A DNA stretch of 64,000 nt, from NCBI GenBank assembly GCA_910588335.1, contig CAJUQV010000013.1:21804-85803 (forward strand), in the 5' to 3' direction. The translations under genes were made by a program, and so were the position numbers. This document shows, one piece after another, positions 45,181-52,990 of this stretch; the stretch's first letter is position 1, and every line of letters begins with the position of its first letter. The notes beneath the pieces were generated by a model. It searched no databases and was not told the DNA's origin. It was given only the letters and a program-made list of their open reading frames with translations. This stretch comes from an uncultured Ruminiclostridium sp. GTDB taxonomy: Bacteria > Bacillota > Clostridia > Oscillospirales > Ruminococcaceae.

Positions 45181-45918
45181 TTAATTAACTACGGCGATGA
45201 TGAAAGAGATTGTCGAAAATAAATTGCAGAAAATATGCGAAGCCATACATATATACAAATTCTTTTTTCGATAACTGATATATGCCATAGGCAAAAATAC
45301 AAAAATACGAAAAATGTTTTGAAAAGGAAGCCAAAAATGATAAAACGAAAAAATAATCGTTATGAATATTGGCGTCCGTTTTCCGTATATACCGTTATGT
45401 GCCGTTAAATATCCGCGAAAGAAAAATTCTTCTGTAATGGGGCCGAAAAAAACATTAAATATGAAATATACCGCACAAGTAGCTATTATAATATTTTTAG
45501 GAAAACTCTTTATGTATTCTATATTATTCCAGTCAAATCCTATGGGTAAAAATGACAGCAGCTTTTCCCGTAATGCAGATAACAACATATTCTCAAGCGG
45601 TTGTATTGTAAATGAAAATATTCCCGCTGCGCCAAATAATAGCAATGCAAAGAAGATTGTTTTTATTATGGGTTGTTTCTCCTGTCCAATAAGTGCAGCC
45701 CCAAGAGAATATTTACCATAGTCCTTTTTGCTTTGCCGTAGCATTAGAAACCATTCCACAGGCATTAAGAACAATCCGCCGAGTATACAGAATATCAAAA
45801 GGGTGGGTAGTTGCGGGAATGCTGTTCCCGTTATGAGATACAAAGCCGTAAATAGTCCTGTCGTACCGAAAACAATCGCTATTGTTTTCGGTAATCCTAT
45901 CTGCGCAGTGTTTTTCAT
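45181..45918 (-). CDS. CPBP-family intramembrane metalloprotease
   Basis: 245 residues, about seven membrane helices. The glutamate motif TEEFFFRGYL, the first histidine in FSFYHFWLP and the second motif ASHIFCNL match the CPBP (CAAX protease/bacteriocin-processing) family, whose members cleave within membranes or confer bacteriocin self-immunity. It overlaps the stop of the upstream TetR gene by four bases, so the two are translationally coupled and the protease is probably the regulator's target. Confidence 0.9.
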   Translation of the reverse strand: MKNTAQIGLPKTIAIVFGTTGLFTALYLITGTAFPQLPTLLIFCILGGLFLMPVEWFLMLRQSKKDYGKYSLGAALIGQEKQPIIKTIFFALLLFGAAGIFSFTIQPLENMLLSALREKLLSFLPIGFDWNNIEYIKSFPKNIIIATCAVYFIFNVFFGPITEEFFFRGYLTAHNGIYGKRTPIFITIIFSFYHFWLPFQNIFRIFVFLPMAYISYRKKNLYICMASHIFCNLFSTISFIIAVVN

Positions 45919-46490
45919 AATAAATTTCCTTCTTTCATTAGATGCATTGTTCCAAAATAAGCATTAGACAGTGTTTTTATACAATATTCTTCATCATAAG
46001 TCATTGCATTATCAGCAAGCAGGCTGGCTATTCCGTGTGTCACTAAAAAAATTTGAGAAAACATACTATAAGCTTGCCGGGCGTCTATATTTGCCTGTGC
46101 CTTTAAAACAGAAAATACGGGAGCTAAATTTTTCTCCGTAAGCCAATCGGAAATGCCGCCGCTTGTATAGTAATTTGAATGGAATAGAAACCGGAAAAGA
46201 TTTTTTTCTTTTACGGCAAACTGAATATATCTCATTCCCATTTCTAACATAGGCCGTTCGTATTTGCCGCTTAAATTTGTTACATAATTAAGATGGTATT
46301 CGCTTCCTTTTTTATGTGTCGCAATTCGGACATCTTCAATTCTTTCAAAATGATATAAAACAGGCTGCGTTGAACAGCCCAGCTTTTGCGAAATTGTTCG
46401 GGCGTTTATGTTTTCTGCTCCCGTTTCTTTTGCAATTTCAAAGGCTGCGTCTACAATCATTTCCTTTGTGACTTTTGCTTTTGCAGGCAT
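45915..46490 (-). CDS. TetR-family transcriptional regulator
   Basis: 191 residues from the ATG at 46490 (AGAGGTG upstream). The N-terminal helix-turn-helix reads TKEMIVDAAFEIAKETGAENINARTISQKLGCSTQPVLYHF. The C-terminal ligand domain is helical and not assignable. It leads a two-gene unit with the CPBP protease. An inverted repeat at 46506-46537 in the promoter region is the likely operator, which suggests autorepression. Confidence 0.9.
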   Translation of the reverse strand: MPAKAKVTKEMIVDAAFEIAKETGAENINARTISQKLGCSTQPVLYHFERIEDVRIATHKKGSEYHLNYVTNLSGKYERPMLEMGMRYIQFAVKEKNLFRFLFHSNYYTSGGISDWLTEKNLAPVFSVLKAQANIDARQAYSMFSQIFLVTHGIASLLADNAMTYDEEYCIKTLSNAYFGTMHLMKEGNLL

Positions 46491-46505
46491 ACCAACACCT
46501 CTATT

Positions 46506-46537
46506 TATAATTGTAATTATATATAACTGCAATTATA
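46506..46537. promoter_or_regulatory. Candidate TetR operator
   Basis: TATAATTGTA and TGCAATTATA are near-perfect 10-bp inverted arms separated by 12 bases, immediately upstream of the TetR-gene start. Confidence 0.6.
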
Positions 46538-46604
46538 TTATAAAATTTCGCGCCGGTTTAGTCAATCCCTATGGCAAAATTTTCACCCAACTTTCACTTT
46601 TTCA

Positions 46605-46625
46605 TTTTTTTTAAACAAGCCCTCA
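46605..46625. repeat. Solo end of a family A repeat
   Basis: TTTTTTTAAACAAGCCCTC matches the right terminus of family A, without a recognisable body or left end nearby. Confidence 0.35.
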
Positions 46626-46728
46626 TATATCTTGTAAAAACGGCTTCAAAAAACGCATTTTTCGGATTTATCTTAATATAATTTAACTGGACAGCCTATA
46701 AATGTAAAAGGAAGAAAGGAAAAAGAAA

Positions 46729-47034
46729 ATGACGGAAATATACAAAAATACGGCGCCTTCGCCTACGGATACTCAGATAAATTCCCATACGGACAACATT
46801 ATAAAAAAGCCGGAAAATGAAGAGATCGGCTCCCGCGAAAATGTCCCCGAAATAAAAGAAATAAAATTCTTTTCCGACCCCAGAACGGTGAAAAAAAAGA
46901 CGCAGGGCAGCATATTGACCTTTCAGATAGCCTTTTCGGTTCTGTTCTGCCTTTTTTATAAGCTTACTCAGCTTTTGGCGCCCGAACTTTATTATAATAT
47001 AAGCACATATTTGGAGCGGCTTTTCGGATGGTAG
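46729..47034 (+). CDS. Small single-pass membrane protein upstream of the M50 protease
   Basis: 101 residues: a polar, Asn/Glu/Lys-rich N-terminus of about 65 residues, then one membrane helix (GSILTFQIAFSVLFCLFYKLTQLLA) and a short tail. The gene position and topology resemble a truncated SpoIVFA, which holds SpoIVFB in check in spore formers, but the extracellular LytM domain is absent and sequence similarity is not evident to me. It overlaps the next gene by 7 bp. AAAGGAAAAAG precedes the ATG. Confidence 0.5.
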   Translation: MTEIYKNTAPSPTDTQINSHTDNIIKKPENEEIGSRENVPEIKEIKFFSDPRTVKKKTQGSILTFQIAFSVLFCLFYKLTQLLAPELYYNISTYLERLFGW

Positions 47035-47609
47035 AATTTATATTGTGTGGAGTGAGGATTCGCTTCGATTTTTCCTTTTTTGCGGCGGTTGGAATTTTTC
47101 TGGCTTTTGACAAGGCAGGGTACGGAATATACTGCCTTGCCGCCTGCTTTTGTCACGAGTTTAGCCATCTTGCGGTGATGTTGGCCGAAGGAAAGCTCCC
47201 GGATGAAATAATTTTCAGCGGCGGAGGAATCTGCATAAGACAGCGAAGCGACGCTTCGTGCGCTGTTCTGGCGGCGGGCTGTACGGTTAATTTTCTGCTT
47301 TTTATAGTATACTGCTTCATTTTGCCCAAAGACAGCATTTTTAAGCTTATGTTCGGAGGCGCCAATATGGTTATAGGGATATTTAATCTTATTCCGATAG
47401 GCTCCCTCGACGGAAAAAGGCTGCTGGAAAAAGCCTGCTACGGAACTCTTTCTTATTCCGCCGCTCAAAAGGTTCTTAATATCGCCGAAGTCTTGGGTTA
47501 CCTTCTTACTTTGGGCGCATTGACTATATTGGTACTGAGTGGAGCCGTAAATATGACGGCGGTTTCGGTGCTGATCTATATTTTTCTCATGGATTTTTTG
47601 CTTAAATAG
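47028..47609 (+). CDS. SpoIVFB-like site-2 intramembrane metalloprotease (M50)
   Basis: 193 residues, about five membrane helices. The zinc motif HEFSH lies in CFCHEFSHLAVM and the third ligand in NLIPIGSLDGKRLLE. This fits the SpoIVFB branch of the M50 site-2 proteases, which in spore formers cleave pro-sigma-K. It is shorter than SpoIVFB (about 290 aa) and lacks the C-terminal CBS domain. Translationally coupled to the upstream small membrane protein. Sporulation role is inference. Confidence 0.8.
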   Translation: MVEFILCGVRIRFDFSFFAAVGIFLAFDKAGYGIYCLAACFCHEFSHLAVMLAEGKLPDEIIFSGGGICIRQRSDASCAVLAAGCTVNFLLFIVYCFILPKDSIFKLMFGGANMVIGIFNLIPIGSLDGKRLLEKACYGTLSYSAAQKVLNIAEVLGYLLTLGALTILVLSGAVNMTAVSVLIYIFLMDFLLK

Positions 47610-47767
47610 ATCCGCGCTAATATTCGACAAACAAATAATATGAAAATATGAAAGTCCGGAAATCAGTACTTTGGGAGCAATAAATATTGACTGCTTGTAA
47701 AAAATCAACCAAAACACGCCCATTATCCGGGTTAAAATAATATTTTTGCCGAATTATCAAAATTTGC
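47610..47767. other. AT-rich spacer before the rplS promoter
   Basis: No coding frame or strong hairpin seen. The rplS promoter and leader follow. Confidence 0.4.
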
Positions 47768-47796
47768 TTGCATTTTCCTCACCGAAGTGATATAAT
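47768..47796 (+). promoter_or_regulatory. Promoter of rplS
   Basis: TTGCAT, 17 bases, TATAAT. Transcription would begin near 47803, giving a leader of about 170 nt. Confidence 0.75.
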
Positions 47797-47802
47797 ATTA
47801 AA

Positions 47803-47971
47803 GCATTTAGTACCGCGGCGATATTTTTTTCATCCGAAATCTTATTGCCGGCGTGAGTAATGCCCGAACGGCATTGCCGTATCGACATAACTATTGACGA
47901 TCCTCTGCATATTACCGCTCTCCCGGTGAAACCTTCAATGTATGATCGTCTGAAAAACGGAGGAATAACAA
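47803..47971 (+). promoter_or_regulatory. Structured leader of rplS
   Basis: The roughly 170-nt leader contains short complementary segments (for example ATGCCCGAACGGCAT) and ends in GGAGG before the ATG. Firmicutes L19 genes often have an autoregulatory leader; I cannot confirm the known structure by eye. Confidence 0.4.
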
Positions 47972-48316
47972 ATGGACGCACTTAAGCTTATTGCACAGGA
48001 CAGTATCAAGCAGGACGCACCCAAGTTTGAGGTTGGCGACACCGTGAGGGTACACGTAAGAATCACCGAAGGAAACAAAACTCGTATTCAGGCTTACGAA
48101 GGCACCGTTATCGCCAAGAAGCACGGCGGTATATCCGAAACCTTCACCGTACGCAGAGTTGCGCACGGCTGCGGCGTTGAAAGAGTTTTCCCGCTCCATG
48201 CTCCTTCCGTAGAGAAGGTAGAAGTTGTGAGAATGAGCAAGGTTCGCAGAGCTAAGCTTTACTATCTGCGCGACAGAGTTGGTAAGGCCGCTAAGGTTAA
48301 GAGCAAGTTTAACTGA
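47972..48316 (+). CDS. rplS: 50S ribosomal protein L19
   Basis: 114 residues, the standard length. L19 lies at the 30S-50S interface. PKFEVGDTVRVHVRITEGNKTRIQAYEGTVIA, the typical GVERVFPLHAPSVEKVEVVR and the C-terminal RRAKLYYLRDRVGKAAKVK are present. GGAGG lies nine bases before the ATG. It is followed by two signal peptidase genes and rbgA, a common Firmicutes order. Confidence 0.97.
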   Translation: MDALKLIAQDSIKQDAPKFEVGDTVRVHVRITEGNKTRIQAYEGTVIAKKHGGISETFTVRRVAHGCGVERVFPLHAPSVEKVEVVRMSKVRRAKLYYLRDRVGKAAKVKSKFN

Positions 48317-48577
48317 TTTTTCGCACGAAAACAGGAAACTTTTGCTGCTGACCGTTTATTGCTGTTTTTTAATCATACCGCTGCGTAATTGTAATGCCGT
48401 ATGGTTTAAAACAGCGCTTTGGGTACGGCTTTGATTCCGCATATTGCATGCGGGCCGAATCTAAATCGGTATATGGAGCTTAAAGGCTGCATTGCATATC
48501 TTAAGCCGGCGGGTGAGGCAGCTTTGTTCGGCGCCGTGGATATGTGACGCGGTCTTTCCTGTTTTTATAGGTTTGTT
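48317..48577. other. Unexplained GC-richer spacer between rplS and lepB
   Basis: Unlike other spacers it is not AT-rich. It contains CCGCAT/ATGCGG at 48446-48462, CATATC/GATATG spanning 48498-48544, and AAGGCTGC/GGCAGCTT, which compete with each other. One 44-codon frame ending at 48547 looks protein-like but has no start with a ribosome binding site. A structured RNA or a gene relic is possible. Confidence 0.35.
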
Positions 48578-48651
48578 TAATACCAATCTTTAAGTACTAA
48601 CCTTTGGTCATCCATATTATTTGTCAATACCTTGATCAAAGATTGATATTA
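48578..48651. repeat. Palindromic repeat family E, copy E2
   Basis: TTAATACCAATCTTTAAG at the left, then the reverse complement of the family core (TTGGTCATCCATATTATTT) and GATCAAAGATTGATATTA at the right. Directly upstream of lepB; its right arm overlaps the region where a promoter would lie. Confidence 0.8.
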
Positions 48652-48677
48652 CGCGATTTTTCGGAAAGGAAACGAAT

Positions 48678-49514
48678 ATGCAGGAGGAAGAAAGAGAAAA
48701 AAACGGAACAATGGAATCCGTGGATCCCGATAAGATATACTCCAAAGGCGGATATTTCCCCCATAAAGAGGATGACCTCGTCAATGATACAATGGATGCG
48801 GTTGACCCTGATGAATATAGAAAGTTTCTGAATGGCAGAGACGATAATCTTGAAGAGGAGCTTAAGCCCATAGAGGTCAAAAGCACCGGGCATCTTGAAT
48901 TACAGCGCAGGGAGGAAGCCAAAAAGGAGGCCAAGAAAAATGCGCATACCGCGGCGAAAGAAGTGTTTGATTGGCTGGAAAGCGTGCTTACGGCCGTTGT
49001 TATGATAGTGCTGATTTTTACCTTTATTATCCGCATAAACACGGTGGACGGCACCTCTATGAATCCCACGCTTATGGGAGGGCAGAAGCTGGTAGTTTCC
49101 GACCTGTTTTACACACCCGGCTACAACGATATAGTTATAGTACAGGCGGCGGGTCTTGACGGCGGAAAGCCAATTGTAAAAAGAATTATCGGCCTTCCGG
49201 GAGATTCCATTAAAATAGATTTCGCGGCGGGAACAGTATATCGAAACGGCGAACCGCTGGTTATGGAAACAAAGGACGGCTTTCTTTATGAGGACGGACA
49301 TAAGATAGAAACAGCCACCAATCTCAGTCAAGATATGATAAGCGGAAAAGAGTATACCGTACCCGAAAACAGCTACTTTGTAATGGGAGATAACAGGAAT
49401 AACTCAAAGGACAGCCGACTTCTGAGCGTTATCGGCTTTATCGACAAGAACTATATCGCGGGAAGGGCTTTGTTTTCAATTTTCCCGTTCAGCACATTCG
49501 GAGCTATCGAGTGA
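48678..49514 (+). CDS. lepB: Signal peptidase I
   Basis: 278 residues. A cytoplasmic acidic/basic N-terminal extension of about 90 residues, one membrane helix (about 95-118; SVLTAVVMIVLIFTFII), and the catalytic domain with Ser in VDGTSMNPTL, Lys in IVKRIIGLPGD and the box MGDNRNNSKDSR. It removes signal peptides from exported proteins. AAAGGAAAC lies before the ATG. The next gene, 11 bp on, is a second signal peptidase. Confidence 0.93.
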   Translation: MQEEEREKNGTMESVDPDKIYSKGGYFPHKEDDLVNDTMDAVDPDEYRKFLNGRDDNLEEELKPIEVKSTGHLELQRREEAKKEAKKNAHTAAKEVFDWLESVLTAVVMIVLIFTFIIRINTVDGTSMNPTLMGGQKLVVSDLFYTPGYNDIVIVQAAGLDGGKPIVKRIIGLPGDSIKIDFAAGTVYRNGEPLVMETKDGFLYEDGHKIETATNLSQDMISGKEYTVPENSYFVMGDNRNNSKDSRLLSVIGFIDKNYIAGRALFSIFPFSTFGAIE

Positions 49515-49525
49515 AAGGCGCTTAA

Positions 49526-50671
49526 ATGAACAGATATGTACCAAGGCATTTGGCCGCCGACGCGGACGAAAAGGATATTCGGATAACCGCACCGCCCGGC
49601 GCCCCGTCCATATCTAAAAAAAAGGTCGCGGCTGTCACTGCGGCAGTATCTTCTAAAGAAAAAAAGAGGGAAAACGCAAAGCCAAACGAAAATGAGTACC
49701 GTCTTGACGAAGAGGCGGCGCTTCACGATATAGACGATACGGAACATAATATCATGTATATGCCGAGTCGGGCTTTCGGATATGTACCGAGACGTTTGGC
49801 TGACGAAGCGGACGAAAAGGATATTCGGATGACCGCACCGCCCGGCACTCAGTCCATATCTAAAAAAAAGGTCGCGGCTGTCACCGCGGCAGTATCCCCT
49901 AAAGAAAAAAAGAGGGAAAACGCGAAGCCAAAGGAAAATGAGCACCGTCTTGACGAAGAGGCGACGCTTCACGATATAGACGATACGGAATATGATATCA
50001 TGTATACATCGGGTCAGGCCTTCGGATATGTCCCAAGAGTAAATTTCGGAAATGATTTCACATTTGACGACGAACAGGAAAAGAGCGGGACGGAAAAGGC
50101 GAGGGAACGTAAAAACGAGTTTTATCTGTATATGCAGACGGTTCTCGAATCCATTGTGGCCGCGTTTATGATACTTACCTTTGTAATCAGCATAAGTATG
50201 GTAATAGGTGCGTCAATGGAACCAACCCTGCTGGAAAACGACAGGCTTGTGATATTGAGATTTTTTTATAAGCCATCCTACGGAGATATAATCGCCGTAT
50301 GGGCGGAAGGACTCCCTAACCGTGAAACGGGCGGAAAGGGAGAAATGATCGTAAAACGGGTAATCGGTCTTGAGGGCGACGTTATAGATATCGACAGGGA
50401 AACCGGAACGGTCTACCGCAACGGAAAAGCCCTGAAAGAAGATTATATAAAGGAAAGCATAGACCCCGGCAATCTGGGCAACGCGGACTATCCGGTTACG
50501 GTGGACGAAAACTCGGTATTCGTGTTAGGCGATAACAGAAATCACTCCACCGACAGCAGATATGTGGAAAACGCGGACACCGATTATTATGTGGGCTGTA
50601 TTGATTTGCGCTATATTATGGGAAAGGCGGTTTTCCGCATTTATCCTTTGGACAGGATCGGAGTTTTATAA
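49526..50671 (+). CDS. Signal peptidase I with tandemly duplicated N-terminal extension
   Basis: 381 residues. The catalytic part (about 200-381) has one membrane helix, Ser in IGASMEPTL, Lys in MIVKRVIGLEGD and LGDNRNHSTDSRYV. The N-terminal 167 residues consist of two consecutive 82-residue units (residues 4-85 and 86-167), each starting YVPR and containing DEKDIR, SISKKKVAAVTAAVS and HDIDDTE; a third start, YVPRVNF, follows. The units are charged and probably disordered, on the cytoplasmic side. At DNA level the 246-bp repeats (49535-49780, 49781-50026) are very similar, so the duplication is recent. The stop overlaps the rbgA start. Confidence 0.9.
   Translation: MNRYVPRHLAADADEKDIRITAPPGAPSISKKKVAAVTAAVSSKEKKRENAKPNENEYRLDEEAALHDIDDTEHNIMYMPSRAFGYVPRRLADEADEKDIRMTAPPGTQSISKKKVAAVTAAVSPKEKKRENAKPKENEHRLDEEATLHDIDDTEYDIMYTSGQAFGYVPRVNFGNDFTFDDEQEKSGTEKARERKNEFYLYMQTVLESIVAAFMILTFVISISMVIGASMEPTLLENDRLVILRFFYKPSYGDIIAVWAEGLPNRETGGKGEMIVKRVIGLEGDVIDIDRETGTVYRNGKALKEDYIKESIDPGNLGNADYPVTVDENSVFVLGDNRNHSTDSRYVENADTDYYVGCIDLRYIMGKAVFRIYPLDRIGVL
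49535..50026 (+). repeat. Tandem 246-bp in-frame duplication
   Basis: Two adjacent units, 49535-49780 and 49781-50026, differ at scattered bases but keep the same length and frame; both begin TATGTACC and encode 82 residues. Confidence 0.9.
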
Positions 50672-51528
50672 TGAGCTATGAAGGCAATATACAGTGGTTT
50701 CCCGGACATATGACCAAGACCCGCCGAATGATTGAGGCGGATCTGAAACAGGTTGACGCTGTTGTGGAGATAGTTGACGCGCGGATACCCGAATCCAGCC
50801 GAAATCCCGTTATAAACGAGCTGGTGGGGAGCAAGCCGCGGATAATGCTTCTGAACAAGTGTGATTACGCCGACGATTCCGCTACCGAAAAGTGGAAAAA
50901 ACACTATCAGAAGCAGGGATACGCGGTATTATGCTGCGACTGCCGAAGCGGCAAGGGGATAAAAGGCTTTGTCCCTCTCCTGAAAAAAGAACTGGGCGAA
51001 TTGCTGGAAAAAAGGCGCGCCAAGGGTATGATAGGGAGAATGCTAAGAATAATGGTTTTGGGTATTCCCAACGTGGGGAAATCCTCCTTTATAAACCGAA
51101 TGGCCAATTCAAAAAAAACCACGGTCGGAGACCGTCCCGGAGTCACAAGGGGAAAACAGTGGGTCACCATTGACAAAGAGGTGGAGCTGCTGGATATGCC
51201 GGGAATATTGTGGTCTAAATTTGAAGACAAGGAAGCGGCGGAAAAGCTGGCGTTTACGGGAGCGGTAAAGGATGAAGTTCTGGACGCCGAAGCACTGGCG
51301 GACAGCTTGGGGGAATTTCTTAAAATTCACTATCCGGACAGGCTGATTGAAAGGTATAAGCTTAAGGGGCTTGACGGAAGGGTATGCGAGCTTATCGCGA
51401 GAGCAAGAGGAATGATGATGGCGGGAGGGATTCCCGATACGGAAAGGGCGGCAGCAGCGCTGTTGGACGAGTACAGAAGCGGGAAATTGGGAAAAATCAC
51501 TCTGGAAGAACCGCCAAAAACGCAATAA
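50671..51528 (+). CDS. rbgA: Ribosome biogenesis GTPase RbgA (YlqF)
   Basis: 285 residues. A circularly permuted GTPase needed for late assembly of the 50S subunit. The motif order is permuted: G4 LLNKCDYAD, then G1 GIPNVGKSSF, then G3 DMPGILWSK. The N-terminal IQWFPGHMTKTRRMIE and a C-terminal RNA-binding region are typical. Its ATG overlaps the stop of the preceding signal peptidase gene (TAATG), so translation is coupled. Confidence 0.95.
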   Translation: MSYEGNIQWFPGHMTKTRRMIEADLKQVDAVVEIVDARIPESSRNPVINELVGSKPRIMLLNKCDYADDSATEKWKKHYQKQGYAVLCCDCRSGKGIKGFVPLLKKELGELLEKRRAKGMIGRMLRIMVLGIPNVGKSSFINRMANSKKTTVGDRPGVTRGKQWVTIDKEVELLDMPGILWSKFEDKEAAEKLAFTGAVKDEVLDAEALADSLGEFLKIHYPDRLIERYKLKGLDGRVCELIARARGMMMAGGIPDTERAAAALLDEYRSGKLGKITLEEPPKTQ

Positions 51529-51568
51529 AGAAGAAAAAGCGGCGGCAGGAATAAACTTTAAAAGAATT

Positions 51569-51743
51569 TATAGCAATCCAATAAAAAGATAAATAGGAGC
51601 GAAGCGACTAATTGTCCTTTCCGTTTCCATTTCGGACTCCGAAATGGAAGTAGGGGAGTCCGAAGGACGGTGGCAACGCCCCCAAAGCTTGTGTTTTTTT
51701 ACACTGTTTGTAATTTTATTTAAACTTTTTTTGGATTGCTATA
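51569..51743. mobile_element. MITE-like repeat family D
   Basis: 175 bp with ends TATAGCAATCCAA and TTGGATTGCTATA, flanked by TA, and an internal palindrome around CATTTCGGACTCCGAAATG. Only copy in the window. It separates rbgA from rnhB. Confidence 0.75.
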
Positions 51744-51791
51744 GAGATTTTATTTATTTCAAAACAACTCCTTAAAAATAAAGAAACGGGC

Positions 51792-52457
51792 ATGAAAATG
51801 GACAGAAAAGAAAAAAAACTCAGGGAATGTATACAAAGATTTGAATACGACAAATTCTTAAGACAGCAATACGGAATAATTTGCGGCATAGACGAAGCGG
51901 GCAGAGGCCCGTGGATAGGTTCGGTTTACGCCGCCGCCGTTATCCTTGACGACAGTGCCTTTATAGAAAGCCTTGACGACAGCAAAAAGCTGACCGAGGA
52001 AAAAAGAGAAGCCCTGTATGATGAAATAACCGAGAAAGCCGTTTCCTATTCGGTAGCCTGCGCCACCGTGGAAGAAATAAACAGTCTCAATATATTACAA
52101 GCTACTTTTCTGGCTATGAAAAGGGCGTCGGAAGGCCTGTCCCTGCCGCCGAATCTCGCTTTGGTGGACGGAAACAGACTGCCCGACATAGGAGTCAAAG
52201 CCGAAACCGTTGTAAAAGGCGACGGTATAAGCGCCTCGATAGCCGCCGCAAGTATTTTGGCGAAGGTAACAAGAGACCGTTATATGAGAGAACTGGATAA
52301 AAAATATCCCGAATTTAATTTTGCGGCAAATAAAGGCTACGGAACCCCACAGCATATAGAAGCGCTGAAAAAATACGGATATACCCCGGAACACCGACAG
52401 CTTTTTCTGCGCAACATTATCGCCAAAACAGGCGGACTGAAGGAGTACGGGAAATGA
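51792..52457 (+). CDS. rnhB: Ribonuclease HII
   Basis: 221 residues. RNase HII cuts RNA in RNA-DNA hybrids and starts removal of misincorporated ribonucleotides. GIDEAGRGPWIGSVYAAAVIL carries the Asp-Glu pair, LALVDGNRLPD the third carboxylate, and KGDGISASIAAASILAKVTRD the last one. An ATG two codons downstream is an equally possible start. It overlaps yraN by four bases. Confidence 0.95.
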   Translation: MKMDRKEKKLRECIQRFEYDKFLRQQYGIICGIDEAGRGPWIGSVYAAAVILDDSAFIESLDDSKKLTEEKREALYDEITEKAVSYSVACATVEEINSLNILQATFLAMKRASEGLSLPPNLALVDGNRLPDIGVKAETVVKGDGISASIAAASILAKVTRDRYMRELDKKYPEFNFAANKGYGTPQHIEALKKYGYTPEHRQLFLRNIIAKTGGLKEYGK

Positions 52458-52849
52458 GCATGACCGAAGCCGCCGAAGCAAGAGGAAAAGCCGGTGAAAA
52501 TGCGGTTTGCGACTACCTTGAGGAAAACGGCGCGAGGATTCTCAAAAGAAATTTCAGAATAAAGCACGGAGAAATAGACATTATTTCAACGGACGGAGAA
52601 TTTATAATATTTACCGAGGTAAAGACCAGAAAATACGGATCGTATGACGATGGTACGGGAGCAATGACAAAGGCTAAGATGAAAAGGATAATCGCCGCTT
52701 CCGAGCGCTTTGTGGAGCTTAACCCGCAATACGAAAGCCTTTACCGCCGTTTTGATACGGCGTATGTGACCGTAACAACCGAAAAATATCCCCGTATTCT
52801 GGATATCGAATATTATAAATCGGATTTTACGGCGTTGAGCTGCCGATAA
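52454..52849 (+). CDS. YraN-family (UPF0102) endonuclease-like protein
   Basis: 131 residues with the restriction-endonuclease-like UPF0102 pattern: ARGKAGENAVCDYLEENGARILKRNFRIKHGEIDIISTDGEFIIFTEVKTRKYGS, containing the E..D..E-V-K catalytic-type residues. Function is not settled; a role in DNA processing is presumed. The start ATG overlaps the rnhB stop, an arrangement common in bacteria. Its TAA stop opens repeat E3. Confidence 0.92.
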   Translation: MSMTEAAEARGKAGENAVCDYLEENGARILKRNFRIKHGEIDIISTDGEFIIFTEVKTRKYGSYDDGTGAMTKAKMKRIIAASERFVELNPQYESLYRRFDTAYVTVTTEKYPRILDIEYYKSDFTALSCR

Positions 52850-52905
52850 TACCAATCTTCTGTCAAGGTACAGACAAATATATGGTTGACCAAAGATTGG
52901 CGTAA
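52847..52905. repeat. Palindromic repeat family E, copy E3, beginning at the yraN stop
   Basis: TAATACCAATCTTCTGTC starts with the yraN stop codon; GACAAATATATGG and GACCAAAGATTGGCG follow, matching the family core. Confidence 0.8.
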
Positions 52906-52927
52906 GTTGATTTATATAAAAAAGTAT

Positions 52928-52956
52928 TTGCTTTTAGCGTAAATATATGTTATACT
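52928..52956 (+). promoter_or_regulatory. Promoter of thrC
   Basis: TTGCTT, 17 bases, TATACT, 34 bp before the ATG. Confidence 0.7.
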
Positions 52957-52990
52957 ATCAATAAATTGTTTTAACGGAAAGGAAACCGCG

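Noticed and set aside
48414..48547. 44-codon frame between rplS and lepB
   Set aside because: No start codon with a ribosome binding site; listed only as part of an unexplained spacer.
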